The notes beneath the pieces were generated by a model. That model had not been told where the DNA came from, did no database searches, and saw only the letters and a program-made list of their open reading frames with translations. Source: Cyclospora cayetanensis (lineage: Eukaryota > Apicomplexa > Conoidasida > Eucoccidiorida > Eimeriidae). From it: a stretch of 64,000 nt of DNA. The DNA lies in NCBI RefSeq assembly GCF_002999335.1, contig NW_020312090.1, positions 1 through 64,000 of the forward strand, written 5' to 3'. Below, one piece after another: positions 1 to 12,263 of the stretch (positions are counted from its first letter, which is position 1; every line of letters begins with the position of its first letter). A program made the translations under genes and the position numbers.

Positions 1-532
1 GGTGTGGGCGGCTGACCAGTTTCTAGCTTTTTGGTTTCACCCCAGCTGCGCCGGCCGCTCCGTTGTGCACTGGGATCTCCAGGAGTCTCCTCCCCCTCTC
101 CCCTAGACGGCGCCCTTCCCCCGGCAGCCCCCCTCGCGCTCCCCGCGCGTCAGCAGGGGTCGCTGCAGCTCCCTTGCCCCCCCCCCCCCCCCCCCCCCTC
201 ATCTTTTCCTCCTGTCTCCCTCTCTGGCTACTACCCGTGTCTCTCCAATTTATTCTGTTGGCTTGGCCCTTTTGTTTGCACTCAATAGTCCACCTCGCTT
301 TTTCTCCGGCACTCAGCTGCAGGTCCAGCCCTATTTATATCCATTTCTGCGTATCTAAGTCGGCTCGGTATTTTCGTTAGTGCCTTCTTGACATTGCGCG
401 TGATCTCTCTAAACCTCTGTCCGGATGTTCGTACACTTCATTCCCCTCTTGTGGCTTCCATCCTTCTGGATCTGTCTCCGCTGCTGTCTCAGCCTTCCAG
501 ATCTCTACATTTCTTTGTCCTTTTCTCTCCAG
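1..532 (+). other. Intron sequence upstream of the first visible GDI exon
   Basis: No coding match is visible in any frame. The stretch is pyrimidine-rich, holds a run of 22 C at 177-198, and ends in a good acceptor (ttttctctccag) at 532. The first roughly 60-70 residues of Rab GDI (the FAD-like GxGxxG region) are missing from the window, so their exons must lie to the left of base 1 and this stretch is best read as an intron. Confidence 0.6.
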
Positions 533-3308
533 GAACTTCTCCTCCTCCCGAATACGGCTCTAATCGAGACTGGAACGTGGACTTAATACCTAAATTCGTG
601 ATGGCGTGTGGGAAACTCGTGAAGATCCTTCTCAAGACTAAAGTCACCAGGCATGTATCCCGATACCCTGACACCCTGCCGCTCTCTCTGACTCTTATAT
701 GTCTCTCGTGTGCTATCTATCTGGTTATTCGGACTTATGCACATATCTATGTAAACCTTTGCATATATTTCGCTCTCATATCTCTTGGTTTCTATTTCTC
801 TCCTTTCTTTTATGTCTCCTTGTGTATCAACTCCTTTTCTTGTGTTCGCTTTTTCGCCCTGCATTCCTTAAATCTGAGTGTGCCTCTCTTTCTTCCCCAG
901 TTGGCATCGATATCTTTCCATCGGTTTGTATACATCTGTCTTCCTGTCGCATTCAGGTACCTGGAATGGCAGGTTGTCGAAGGCACCTTCGTCTACCAGT
1001 ACCAAAAGGCTGGCTACTTCTCCAGCGAGAAGTACATTCATAAGGTATGCGGCTTCTTGCGTGGTGTCAGTGCGGCTTTCATAGCGCTTCCCCCCATGCT
1101 GCTGCTGCCCGCCCTCAAGAACTACCGAGCTGCCTCATTCGGCTCGACGTGTCGCTCCCAGTTCTCCTGGAATCACTGCAGAATTTCACGCGATTCAGCG
1201 GCTACCCTTGCATTCAACTCGTCGGCATGTATATGGGTGTGATTTCCTGTGCCGCAGGTGCCTGCAACTGAGTCTGAGGCGCTTATGTCTCCTTTGATGC
1301 CTTTGCTGGAGAAGAATCGCTGCCGTTCCTTTTTCGCATATTGCGCCCAATGGCAGGCAGACAAACCGGAAACGTGGAAGGGATTTGATCCGAAAAGACA
1401 CTCCATGGATCAGGTCTGGCGCTTTCCTTTGCCTGCATTTTTTTGTTCCCTTCTCAGCTGCCGCCCGCAGTGAGCTAAGGGTGAGTACATGCATGGACGT
1501 TTGCGCCTGTGAATACATACTTTTTTGAGGATGAGGGGTATATGGTGATTCGCAGGTCTATAAGTATTTCGGATTGGAGACAAATACAATTGACTTTGTC
1601 GGACACGCCGTGGCGCTCTACACATGTGACGAGTCCGCAACCCCGTCCTCCGATCTCTAAGTCATGAATAAGAGACATGAGATGCATTACACACTTGTTT
1701 AATTCCCGACCCTCTCAAAGGGGACCGGGTGTATAACGCAGACTTGGGGAGGTTGAGCTGCCATTCAGTGTATGGAACGTACTGGCCTGCCTGCGTGTGT
1801 TCGTGTTTGGGGTTGTTTGGGTCGGTCTGCCTTCTTTAGCTACCTGAAGCAGCCCATGCACGAGACCATGGAAAGAATCAAGTTGTACATGTACTCTGTA
1901 TCGCGCTATGGCCGTTCGCCCTTCATTTATCCCGTCTATGGCCTTGGGGGTCTCCCTGAAGGCTTCAGTCGGCTGTGTGCTGTCAACGGAGGCACTTACA
2001 TGCTGAACACCCCCGTAGAGTCATTCGAGCTTGACGAGCAGGGAAAAGTGTGCAGGGTTAGAACCAAAGATGGACAGGTCTGCTTTAGAGCCAGGAGTCT
2101 TGGGTACAAGCTTTAGCTTCAAGGCTTGGGTATTAAGTGGGTACGGGGGTGAGTAGAGCTTGGTTTGCCGGGGGATCCTGGCTGGCAGGATTCTCTGCGG
2201 ACTTTGAGGTGCAGTGCATGCGTCGATATGCAGGGTTTTTACCATGAATCGATCCCGCTTTTTTTCGCAAGTAGCTTGAGAAACAGGCACTCGGTGCTCT
2301 TTGCGGCGTTTCCTCAGGTGGCCCGCTGCAAAATGGTGGTGTGCGACCCTTCGTACATTGCACAGCAGTTCCCATCCCGTCTGCGGTGTAACGGCAGAGT
2401 CATCAGGTGTATCTGCATCTTGGGGGCCCCCGTGCCCTCGACGAATGGCAGCACCAGTTGTCAGATCATCATCCCACAACGGCAACTCAACCGACACAAT
2501 GACATCTACATCATGGTCGTCTCCAGCCCCCACGGCATCTGTCTCAAGGGGAAGACCATCGCGATTGTCAGCACAACTGTTGAAACTGACGACCCGGAAA
2601 GCGGTAATTTGAACTATAAATAATAGGCTTTGGGCGTGGATTTCGATAACCTTGAAATGATATGCCATCTAGCACTAACCTGTGCCTGTAATGTATCCTT
2701 TTTGCTTCTTTGAGCCTGGACGCAGCTTTGCTTTAGGGGGCTGCAAAGCTGCTGGTGAAGGAAAGCAGCCGCATTTGATCTTTGGTCTCTGCAGAGCTGG
2801 CCCCCGCTTTGAAACTGCTAGGAAACATTGAAGAGAAGTTCGTGGCGGTCAGCGACTTGCTCGAGTGCACAGACACTGGAAGAGAGAGCAATATTTTTGT
2901 CTCCAATTCCTTCGACGCCACTTCGCACTTTGAGTCGGCTACCCAGGACGTTCTCAGGATGTAAGCAACTCAAAGTCCAATTCGACGTAATGACGGTGTT
3001 TGGCATGCAGACAGAGGGGTAGAGTGGACAAGAAAAAGCAAGTAGACGCACCAGTAAAAGGAAGGCATAGGCAGGGCCACTGAAAGAGGGGACTTCGGGA
3101 TATATATATTCATATGCAGTTAGTAAGGTGCAGAGTTTTGAGCACAAGGGTGCTGGTGTAGACATGCGAGTATGGAGAAGAATAATTGCGAAGCCTGTAG
3201 CTTTTTTATCTTGTGCTGTTCTGCTCGCTCTGCAGTTGGGAGAATATGACGGGGGAGCCCCTGGATTTATCTGTCAAGGCTGACCGGGAGGACCTACAGG
3301 AGCAGTAG
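533..3308 (+). CDS. GDI: Rab GDP dissociation inhibitor (5' end outside window)
   Basis: Cytosolic protein that extracts prenylated GDP-bound Rab GTPases from membranes and recycles them. Eight exons join in phase: 533-650, 957-1044, 1258-1413, 1556-1632, 1840-2077, 2318-2603, 2795-2960, 3236-3308, giving 399 residues up to the stop. Family blocks are clear in order: [70 protein letters not shown] (substrate-binding region), [23 protein letters not shown] and FDATSHFES. The intron after 650 begins with GC (gcatgt) instead of GT; joining there restores the expected residues TRYLEW. The N-terminal residues lie left of the window, so the gene is partial here, not broken. It converges on SBDS, 688 bp between stop codons. 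Confidence 0.93.
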
Positions 3309-3996
3309 TCAGTTCGCAAAGAGCCAATGAATGAAGCGAATCACGCATTACTCTAAGCTGTAATGGCTGTACAGACATTCCAGGGGACTGCTGTACCTGC
3401 AGCAGCAGTTGCTAGTGCCGCTGCTGCATGTAATGTTGCAGTGCAGTGCACCCCGAAACTTCCATTTTTCTCTTTGTTGGGTGGATTAAAAGAGCCGCCT
3501 ATTAACCCAAAAGCTGACTATGCACTTCAGCATCTTTCAATGGCAATAGAGGGTGGATATCGCGCCATGGAACGGCGGCAGGCAGCTACAACAGCAGCTT
3601 TTGGTGCTGTTGCTTGCCACGTATGAAAAAGCTTTAGGGACAGCGAACTGTTCCTACATCAGCACCCGATGACGCTACTTTGCATGGAGCAACACAAATA
3701 AGAGCAGTCGTCCCTCTTGCTGTTAGTACAAATAGGTGGTGTGTTGGCTCAACACTGCACTTGCTAATCAGCACTGACAGCACCACCCGCTGAGAAGGGC
3801 TCTTGGCTGCTACTGAATACAGCTCTATTGCGGGCAGCTGCCTGCTGCTTTTACAACGGTCGCAGTGGCAGCAACCGCCACTGCCCCAAAAGTAGTGCAG
3901 GAGTTCTAGATATAAAAGCCATAAGTTCACACCTCCGGCAAGCAAATGCCCTACTGGTAGCAAGTCCATCATGCAGCAGCAACCTGAAATTCAGAG
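3309..3996. other. Intergenic between convergent GDI and SBDS
   Basis: Shared 3' flank of two convergent genes. A small open frame from an ATG at 3363 to 3626 (87 residues, Ala-rich) shows no recognisable motif. I see no RNA gene or repeat of note. Confidence 0.5.
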
Positions 3997-6913
3997 CTAA
4001 AATCCCCTCACTTCAGTGGGTACTCCGGCCATAAGGTGCTTATCTAACTGCAACTCGTTCCATTCAGCATCAGCAAGGGGTGGCAGCTTGTCGGCCTGCC
4101 TCCTCAAGTTTGTTGCATGTCTGCTGCTCTTGCAGTGTACGCGCAGTTCCACTACGTCTTTGAACATGTCGCCGCAAACACGGCATCGTGGTCCACGCTG
4201 TTCCTGCTGTTGAGCTGTGGATGCGGAGGGGGAAGCCTCGGGAAAGGCAGTTGTCGTGGATTCTTCTTGGTGTTGCTGCAGCACGTCGCGGTTGAGCCAT
4301 CTTAGGGCCTCTCGAGTCAGGCTATCGTGCAGTTCTGGCTCTTTCGGCTGCTGCTGCTTTTGCTGTTGCTCCTGCAGCTTCAGTTGCTGCTGCTGCAGCT
4401 TCTGTTGTTGCTGCAGCTGTCTCCTGCGCTGGTGCTGCTGCGTGCGACGGGGAGCAGAATCAATGGGTTTGGCTGTCTTATCTCTCTGGTGCACACAGGT
4501 CGACGCATGCAGGGGGCAAGGAACTCCAACAAATCCACCACTTGCCCCCGGAGGGAGCAGTCGCTGCTGCGGCTGCCGCTGCTTTCTGCCCTTGCTACCG
4601 CGATTCTTCCGCTGAGCCCTAGTTGTGGTGTCTGTCCAGTCGTCGTCCCCCCACTCTGCGCAGCAGCAGCAGCAGAGCTGATCCTCACTGCTGCTGCTGC
4701 TGAAACTGCTACGCCTACTGTTGCTGACACTGGCGTCTGTCGATGGAGGCCCTGGGGTGTTTGGACACCCCGTGCCTTCCCTGTGAGATCGCCCGCTGTG
4801 AGCAGCAGTGGCTTCGGCAGCAGATCGCGATTGCTGCCGCTGTTGCCGTCGCTCCTGCTCCTCTTGCTCTTGCAGTCTTTGCTCCTGCAGTTGCAGCTGC
4901 AACTGCTCCAGCTCCTTCAAGTGCTGCTGCAGCAGCTCCTTATCCTCCAACTCCTGCTCCAGAAGCTGCTGCGAAAGCTCCTGTTGCTGCCGCATTTGCC
5001 GTTCCCGTAGCTGCTTTTCCAGCTGCTGTTGCGCTTGTATGCGCTTTTGCGTCTGTTGCTTCGCTTGCAGCTGCTCCTGCCGCCGCTGTCGCCGCTCTTG
5101 CCGCCGCTGCTGCTCCTCTTCACGCACCTGTAGCCTCCGCTGAGACTCCACCTCTAAGTCCTGCTGAAGCTGCGCTTGCTGCTGCCGGAGTTCGTCCAGC
5201 TGTTGTTGCAGCTGGTCTTGTTCCATCTTGAGCTGCAATTGCTGCTCTTTCTGCGTGCCATGGAGACAGTTCCATGCGACAACAGACAGAGAACCCCCTG
5301 CTTCCTGCACCTTTTCCTCAACCTCTCTATACGCTCCGGGGGGCACAAGAAAAACAACTAGCCACTCTGTGGCTGCAGCCGCAGACGAGACATCCTGCTG
5401 CTGGCGCTGCAGCAAAACATCTACCGTTGGATCTTGCGTCTCGATGATGCCCGCGCACTCGCGTACGATGTAGTGCAGCATGGAAGCCGCAGCAGCAGCA
5501 GCAGCTCCTGGCAGTTGCATCTTGAGTCGCATGAGTCTGCGTCTAATCTGCCCAGGGTTGTGGTGCTGTAGCAACAACGCTGCATGCAATGCCTGGGCCT
5601 TGGGAGGCTGCTGAAGCCTCACTGCAAATCCTAAATCCTTCAAAGCTCCAGACACAGCCGAGCGCGAGAGAGGAAGGCCCGTAACCGCCGAGTAAGTAAG
5701 GTCTATCACCAAGGAGACAATGTCGTTAAAATGCGACTCCAGCTGCTGCCGCCGTTCCAACTCGGAGACTTGCAGCTCCCCTGAGCAGACAGAGAGAGAC
5801 ACTGAAGTGCGCTGGTCCACTTAAAACGCGAGGGCAGCAGGAGGGAATGAAAGGGTGAGCGCCACAACCCCTAGGCTGAACAGAGAGAGAGAGAGAGAGA
5901 AAGAGAGAAAGAGAGAAAGAGAGAGAGAAAGAGAGAAAGAGAGCAAGAGACAGAGAGAGAGAGAGAGCAAGAGAGAGAGAGAGCAAGAGAGAGAGAGAGA
6001 GAGAATGAGAGAGAAAGAGCTCGTCAAAATGCCACATTACTGGAGGAATGCAGCGAACAGGAAGGATACGACGCTGGTTCAACGGCGGCAGAGTAGTGGG
6101 CCCTGCATGTTGCGACTCTACATTTACCTTTTTCGAGGATCTTTAAGATGCAGGTCCTTCGGTCGTCAGTTCCGAAGTACCTAAGAAGCTCTGCTTTTCT
6201 TGCCAGCTCGCCCTTAGACACATTCTGGAAAACCGCGTCAATCTGCAGAACCTGTGGCAGAATTAAGGTTCGCACCAGCATCAAAAACTGCACATGCAAC
6301 TGCGGCGAAAGTAGCGCAAGAGGCAGGCATGTTTTATAAGGGCCGGTTTCACCGGCAGGAAACATGCCCGTGCTGCAGCTACTAGCTTTCGGATCTACAG
6401 CAGTAGCAAGTTGCTCGGTGTACAGTTGCCTGTTTGGATACAACCATCGAACCCTCTTTGCTTCGAGGAAGGCTCCGCAGATGATACGTGCTCATTGAAT
6501 ATATATCACGTGCATGGGATGTGGGAGAAACTTGCCTCGTTCAAATTCGTTTCTTTGCCTGCAAAAACAGGGTGGGCATGCAGCGCAGTTTCGTAACCTA
6601 CAGCCGTTAGCCACATGTGTATGCTGCAGCCAGCCAATCAGTGTATACAAAGCTACTGGGTAGTATCAGCAGAATCTCAGTCAGTATCGCTATATGCCCG
6701 AAACGGCTCCGGCGCAGCAGTGCGTGGGAACAGTTGGGGCTTGGCATGGGAATCTGAACGTGCCCCTATATCTGGTGTTAGCGGCTCACCTTCTCTCCAG
6801 TTGATCACTTTATTCTTGTAGCAGGCAACCTCGAACCTCTCCCCTCCTAGCCGTAGCCTAACAACGGCAACATTTGTTAGTCTGACCTGCGTGACAGGCT
6901 GCTTGAGGGACAT
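3997..6913 (-). CDS. SBDS: SBDS ribosome maturation protein with Gln-rich tail and C2H2 zinc finger
   Basis: SBDS works with the EFL1 GTPase to release eIF6 from 60S subunits late in ribosome assembly. Four exons (transcript order 6913-6790, 6558-6536, 6251-6128, 5780-3997) give 684 residues. The start ATG at 6913 gives [20 protein letters not shown], close to the family start. Domain I holds [24 protein letters not shown] and YFGTDD; domain II starts near residue 91 ([11 protein letters not shown]); domain III includes [15 protein letters not shown]. Ordinary SBDS stops near residue 250. Here about 400 more residues follow: Gln/Glu-rich coiled-coil-like sequence, then a C-x2-C-x12-H-x5-H finger at about 623-646 of U1/dsRNA-binding type. 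Plant and some protist SBDS proteins are known to carry C-terminal extensions with such a finger. Exon 2 is only 23 nt and is followed by a GC donor (gcaagt). Confidence 0.92.
5881..6018. repeat. GA-rich microsatellite in SBDS intron 3
   Basis: About 140 bases of near-pure (GA)n with AAAG interruptions lie inside SBDS intron 3 (6127-5781 on the minus strand). In the transcript it reads as a (CU)n pyrimidine tract about 100 nt upstream of the 3' splice site. It creates spurious Ser/Leu open frames on the minus strand and Arg/Glu frames on the plus strand. Confidence 0.9.
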
Positions 6914-9900
6914 GGTCACTGGGTTTCACAACGTAAGTTTTAAGATTTGAGTGCCCGTCCGCCTATGATCCCACACAACATAAGAAAGTATGTTGAATAG
7001 GGAACCAAAGCGGAAGGAAGGAGGCAAAAACGAAGAACCTAAGATGAACCACCAGGAAGGCGCCTAGACCCTGGGGGTTCAGCAGCCGCTGACCATGCAA
7101 GCGCTGGAGTGGCAGCCAACTGATGAAGGACACTAACGAAAGTTTGTAGAGAGAGTTGCTGTGTGAGCATTATGGATGTAATGAAATAAAGTAAGCAAGT
7201 TAAGAGGTCAACCCAATCATGTTACCCACCGGCCTGCATGCGGCCTCTGGGCTGGCTCGGTCGGGTGTCGCTAGGTGAGCATTCATCCAGAAATCCAAAT
7301 CGTAAATCCTTAGGCCTACCTCGTAATCCTTACTGCACATTTCAGCCCTAGCATATTATACAGAAGGGGATTCCTTTACGGTGTGCAATTTCAGGAATGT
7401 CATCTCACCTTTTCGTGCTCTGTTCGTCCCGCCAACTGCAGTGATGATGTCGAGTTGGTCAGAAGGCACCATGCAAAGAGCCCTAAAAAGAAAAAGTCCA
7501 CACATCAAAGTCTACCTTTCTTTTAAGCAGCGTTTTACCTGCTCATTTCGTGGTCGGTCGTTTCGTGAGCAGAAACCAAAATCGGCCACGCCACGCAACG
7601 AGTGAACAGCTGCAACACCCCTTGTAGAGTCACGTTGAGAAGATTCATAGCCCCTACAGCCGATCCACGCATTAGGTAAAGCTGTTGTGCTCCTACTCTT
7701 GAGAGATCCTCCTCATGTCTTCCCGTACCCCATATAGTTTCGGCCGAAGAAAGGGAAGGACAGCGGAGTGGCGCACGCGGAAGTAGCTGACCCCAGTGAG
7801 CCATTAGGGTGTTCACGGTGCCCTAACCTGTCGCCGAAACACAGTGTAATGCGCTGCTCTCCCTAATCAGAAACAAATAGACTAGAATAAGCAGGCCCTG
7901 CCGCAAGTCCCTCGCTGAACGTTAACTTTACACAAAAGGCCTGCAATCGCGACTGGACTTCGCCAGGCCCGCTGCAGGAGACGGTACACAAGCTCTGAAA
8001 AAATCCTTTATTGACCAAAAAGATTCTAATTTCGTAAACTTGCTGAGTAGATTTCAGGGGCAGGAGCTCTGCTGGTTGAGACAGGGACACGAAGTAGTAG
8101 ACCCGCCAGGCGGGCACAAAGTACCACGCAGACTTTAAAGTTGGGTGTTGCATCTGGAGTATCCTGACTGAAGTCAACGCCCATAAACGTCGCGACACAG
8201 AATCAAGGGACCAGATTGAACGGTGGTGAGTTTTAGTGGGCATCTCCTTCAGGTCCCTAAACCACGGCGGAATGGCGAACAGTTTTGGTATCAAGCCCAC
8301 ATTACCTGGACCAAGGCTCCTGCAAGCCAATTTTTTTCCATTGAATGCTTCATAAATAGTGGCTCGAGCACTAAAGCTGAATTACTTCAGATGCGGTTTT
8401 GACCAGAGGGCATTGAATTTCGAACCATGTCCTGCCCAGCAAGGCGAAATTCTATGAAGCTGCCGTACAGCAATTTTCTTTACAGTTGGCCTGAGAATAC
8501 CAACCATGAGGCCTTTCCTCTGTGTAGCCTAGTTACTGTGTTGTGACGATTCACTGTCACGATTGGACGAGCGCGTGTACGAATACTTGGTGGCAAAGCT
8601 GTGTGACTCTCTGACTCAACCTTTCAGTCCAGCGAACCATATGATACTAATGGCTTCTCGTACCTGCTCCTACCTCTGTAGACTCAAACAATTCCTGAGT
8701 GCGGTAAATAATTTGTGACATGCCTTCGGCGTACCCTCGTGAATCTCTCCAACTAAATTCACTAAGTAACTCCCACTACGGGGAAGCGGTGAAGAGGCTA
8801 GCGCCTCTAGGGTGAAGGCATTTTGGCAGACAATCTTCCAAAGAGTGCAACCGAGAAGCGTTGTTGATCTGTTCTCGTCGTTCTTGCAACCCGCTCAGGT
8901 GGCTCCTAACAAGCAGCGGCAAACTCGAGGGGAGTGACGTGATGTGTATGCATACAGGATCGCTCAGTGTCCATTGTAGCAAGCCCGATGCTCTCCTCAT
9001 GCCGAAGAAGTGAGGGGTCATGTTTGTGCAGTGGCTCCTAACCATTCAAAATTTTGCTCCGAAAAAGAAATATCGGAATACTCCAAAAAGCACCCGGAAG
9101 AAGTAAGGTGTGAACCCTTAAAGGCCGTCTCGTTTGTGTACCATCTAGAACTCACATGATAAAACTACGTTGATTGTGCATTCGTGAAGTCCCACCAAGT
9201 ATGACCACTGGAAAGAAAGTAAGCGCCTTTAAAGCTGAGGTGCCCACAAGCTACCTACTTGCGTAGCACAGCGCGAGCATGCAAGTCTATCCCATAAAAC
9301 CAGAACGGCTCACTGGCAGTGGCTTTGGCAACACGGCGTCAGAAGGTTTGGGGATAGGCCACAACCGTTGAAGCCCCTTTGCCTTACCACTTCACCAGCA
9401 CTGAACGGCAGGAAATAGCCACTCACATGAACTACCTACAGGCAGCGTTATTACGTTCGGAGAGTGATTGATCTCACACCACAAACCTGCCATTGTGCGA
9501 TGCCGTATGCTGATGCGAGACAAGCGCTATTATTGTGGTGTGTTGCATTCTGGTCTGCATAGGGTGAGTGCCTGGAAACAAAACCTCAGTATTTATTTCT
9601 GTCGTGGGCCCGTACCAAACCTTACACTCTCTTCCTGGTGTTTTCTGCATCGATGCTCATCGCTGTAATTGCTGTCTGACCTAGTGGCTCGATACTCTGT
9701 CGTACACCAGCACTGCTCAAAAGTCACGCCAGCTCTCGTGTTCTGTGTAAACTGTAGTCCTAGTCTCAGAATGTTGATTCACAAGAGCTTTTGCTGGTGC
9801 TGTGCCATCAAATGCAGCGGTGAAAATTGTACCTTTTCCTGGGCATCCTCTGCTTTGTAAAGCTGTGCAAGTAGAAGAGGTGCCACTGGAATAGATAGTA

Positions 9901-11172
9901 AGGCGCACTGCTCCCCGAATTCAATGCCTCGCCTGTTCGCAATTTGGGCCCTTCAAAAGGCTTGCCCTTTTCGGAAAATCTACGCAATTTGCGGTCGCTT
10001 TAGCAGCTGCTCAGAGGAGCACAATATCAAGCAATTCCCTGAGGCAGCACAAACAGTCCTGTGCCCCGAATACACTGAGTACATACAAGTACAGAGGCAA
10101 GGTGATAGGCACCCCAACAGTCTGCTCGAGTCAGGCGGCAACGTAAAACAGACAAACTTTCGTCATTCCTGGGCTGTCCCCAAGGAGTCCATCCTCTAGG
10201 GTGTTTCTTATGCCAAGGCCATACGTCCCCAGCTGATACTTTGGCTTAGCCTGACAGCCCTTCTGCAAATCTTCTTGGTAGGACCCTGGAAGCTGGGAGA
10301 TTCTGGGTTCATGCCTTTCCCCAACTCAAAGTGGAAGCAACTAGACACTGAACATGGGGAAAAACATGGGAGTCTGCAGAGCGACACTACTCTACTCGTA
10401 TCTCTACCAAGCATGTATCATCTAGTCACAAAGCCACCAAAAAATTGGGGTGCTTTTGAACGCACCACGGCCTGAAGCACAGTAAAACCCCTGGCTCTTC
10501 GTTGCTTCCTAGTTCTTGATGCAACACACCTAAATGCTCAACCACTACACGTTGAGCCCTAGTGCCTAAAGCTTTCCTCTAGCTTCTACTTGCTAACGTC
10601 AAGACCAAAAGTTCGAAGCCGTATACGTGAGTGTCATCCCCAACTCCTAGATCTTAATTGAAGGTCCCGAGCTCTAGAATCAACTGCTCAACGCAAACCT
10701 CAAATTGTGTTTTGTATCGAGGCCGCTCAGTCTCAGCACTTTGCCGATACAGAATAACGGCCCATGCACCTCCATCTGCCCCAGATGATGAACCCCGAAG
10801 GAGAGACGGCGGGGTCGAAAGCGCACATGCATGCCCTGTCGTGGCCATAGCATGTGCTGCTGATTATGCCGCCGTTCGTGCTGCTGAGGAGACAGATGCC
10901 AAGGAGGCGCAGCGCCCATTTGGTCCAAGCGTGGAACACGCAAACCTTCAACACACTAAGTGCTTCCCCCCCGCTCCTAGTGCCGGTGTAGTTGTTAAGG
11001 CGGCTAGAGCAGCCCCAGCAGCTAGCCGCAGTAAGCACTTCACATCAACGCTGCCAGAGCAGCCCCAGCAGCTAGCCGCAGTAAGCACTTCACATCAACG
11101 CTGCTAGCTCTGGTACCCGCACATTTAACAGCGGAACTCGAAGGCTGTCACAAGCCTGTGAAAGCTCTCCCC
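6914..11172. other. Long repeat-poor stretch, no gene identified
   Basis: Base composition is even, CAG/CTG runs are absent and no frame matches a family I know. The longest open frame (minus, 7863-8330, 155 residues) starts at TTG and lacks motifs. The part nearest SBDS is probably its promoter and 5' leader. A 50-bp tandem duplication sits at 11006-11104. Short-exon genes of unknown families could be hidden here. Confidence 0.4.
11006..11104. repeat. 50-bp tandem duplication (two copies)
   Basis: The unit starting agagcagccccagcagctag runs from 11006 and is repeated from 11056 to 11104, with a 50-base period and near-perfect identity over 49 bases. It lies just downstream (3') of the minus-strand mitochondrial-type gene. 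Fifty is not a multiple of three, which argues against it being translated. Confidence 0.9.
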
Positions 11173-11679
11173 TTACTCCAAGATCCACCAGAAAGGACCC
11201 TCTCCCCTGGATCCATCGGTCCTAGCGGGAGTCCACGGGAAGTGTTCGTTCTCCTTGGCGAAAGAGCCGCCAATTATTGTCATGGGCCAGAAGAAGAGGA
11301 GAATAGACCAAGTGAACCAGACGCAAGCGACCTCTAGTTTGTTGAATTCCCTCATCTGCTCGATGGTGGGAACCTCCCGCTGCTTTCTTCTCTGTTTCAA
11401 ACGGTTCCACAGCACGAGACGCAGAACCTCACCACACTCAGGCCCGTGTAGGCCGCTACCCCTCAGCAGCTGGCCCTTCGCAGGTGCAGGGGCTTTAGTG
11501 GCTCCTACAGGAAGAATGGCCCCAGAGAGCTGCAAGGAGGGGTGAGGCAAGTATTCCCATTGATTGTAGTCATGGTACCTACCCAGATATACGTGGTTGC
11601 CACCCAAGCGCGCGCCAGACAGACGCAGGGGCCCCCCGAGACTCCGCCGAAGAAGCGATGCAGAGGCCGAGGCTGACAT
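11173..11679 (-). CDS. Putative mitochondrial single-pass membrane protein
   Basis: An uninterrupted frame of 168 residues from the ATG at 11679 to TAA at 11173. The N-terminus (MSASASASLLRRSLGGPLRL) is rich in Ser, Ala, Leu and Arg with no acid, as in mitochondrial presequences. A middle part holds NHVYLGRYHDYNQWEYLPHP; a basic stretch (LWNRLKQRRKQREV) precedes one hydrophobic segment near residues 119-142 (VWFTWSILLFFWPMTIIGG), followed by a Trp-rich end. Size and layout suit a small inner-membrane subunit, perhaps of a respiratory complex or ATP synthase, many of which are lineage-specific in apicomplexans. I do not recognise the family. It is divergent from RPL17, 584 bp between start codons. 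An upstream extension in the same frame to 11712 has only a TTG start. Confidence 0.6.
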   Translation of the reverse strand: MSASASASLLRRSLGGPLRLSGARLGGNHVYLGRYHDYNQWEYLPHPSLQLSGAILPVGATKAPAPAKGQLLRGSGLHGPECGEVLRLVLWNRLKQRRKQREVPTIEQMREFNKLEVACVWFTWSILLFFWPMTIIGGSFAKENEHFPWTPARTDGSRGEGPFWWILE

Positions 11680-12263
11680 CGGGGAGAAGATGGCGCACAG
11701 ATGACGTGCCAATGCAGGGCAGGTTTACTGGTAAGGGCAAAAGAAAAGGTGGCAGCACACCGGGTGCAAGTCGATCCCAGTGACACAGCTGCAGAGACGG
11801 TATATAAAGGGGAATTTTATTGCGCCTTCCGGAGAAAATAGCTGGTGACGCGTATTTTGGCATACAGCAGGGGCGGCCACTATGGCAGCGGTAGCGGCTC
11901 CCTGGGGCTGGAACAGCCATTAAAAAAGTGTGTGAAGGCCCTTGCCAGGAGTCTCCTAAAAAATCCTTTCGGGCAGCCTGCTGCAAGCTATTCGTGACGC
12001 TTAATTTGCTTGCAATAGAAAGTTCGAAATCATAAACATAAGTATATTGCACTCCCGCAAGAGCGGCAATAGAGGACCTACAGCAGCAGCAGCCTCCGTA
12101 GCAGCTGCAGCAGGCAGAGGGGCGCTGCGTGGGGGCTGCTGTTGCGGTAGCGGCACAGCACAGGTTTGGAGAAAAGAGACTGTTGTCGCCTTCAGGCAGG
12201 GTTTAGGGATAAGGGTATAGGGTTTAGCCTGCCACTTTTGGGTGTACATTCAGCTCAGTGAAG
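11680..12263. other. Divergent promoter region with telomere-like motif
   Basis: Holds the presumed promoters of the mitochondrial-type gene (left) and RPL17 (right). At 12198-12227 there is a degenerate telomere-type stretch (agggtttagggataaggg, then tatagggtttag). Short CAG runs occur around 12078-12110. No coding signal is seen. Confidence 0.5.

Noticed and set aside
3363..3626. 87-codon Ala-rich open frame with its own ATG between GDI and SBDS
   Set aside because: No motif, lies in the shared 3' flank, and length is within chance for this composition.
4327..5231. Plus-strand Leu/Ala/Cys-rich open frames
   Set aside because: Antisense shadows of the SBDS Gln-rich exon; CTG triplets read as Leu, TGC as Cys and GCT as Ala.
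7863..8330. 155-codon minus-strand open frame
   Set aside because: Starts at TTG, no recognisable domain, no splice partners found; length is within what chance allows in 64 kb.
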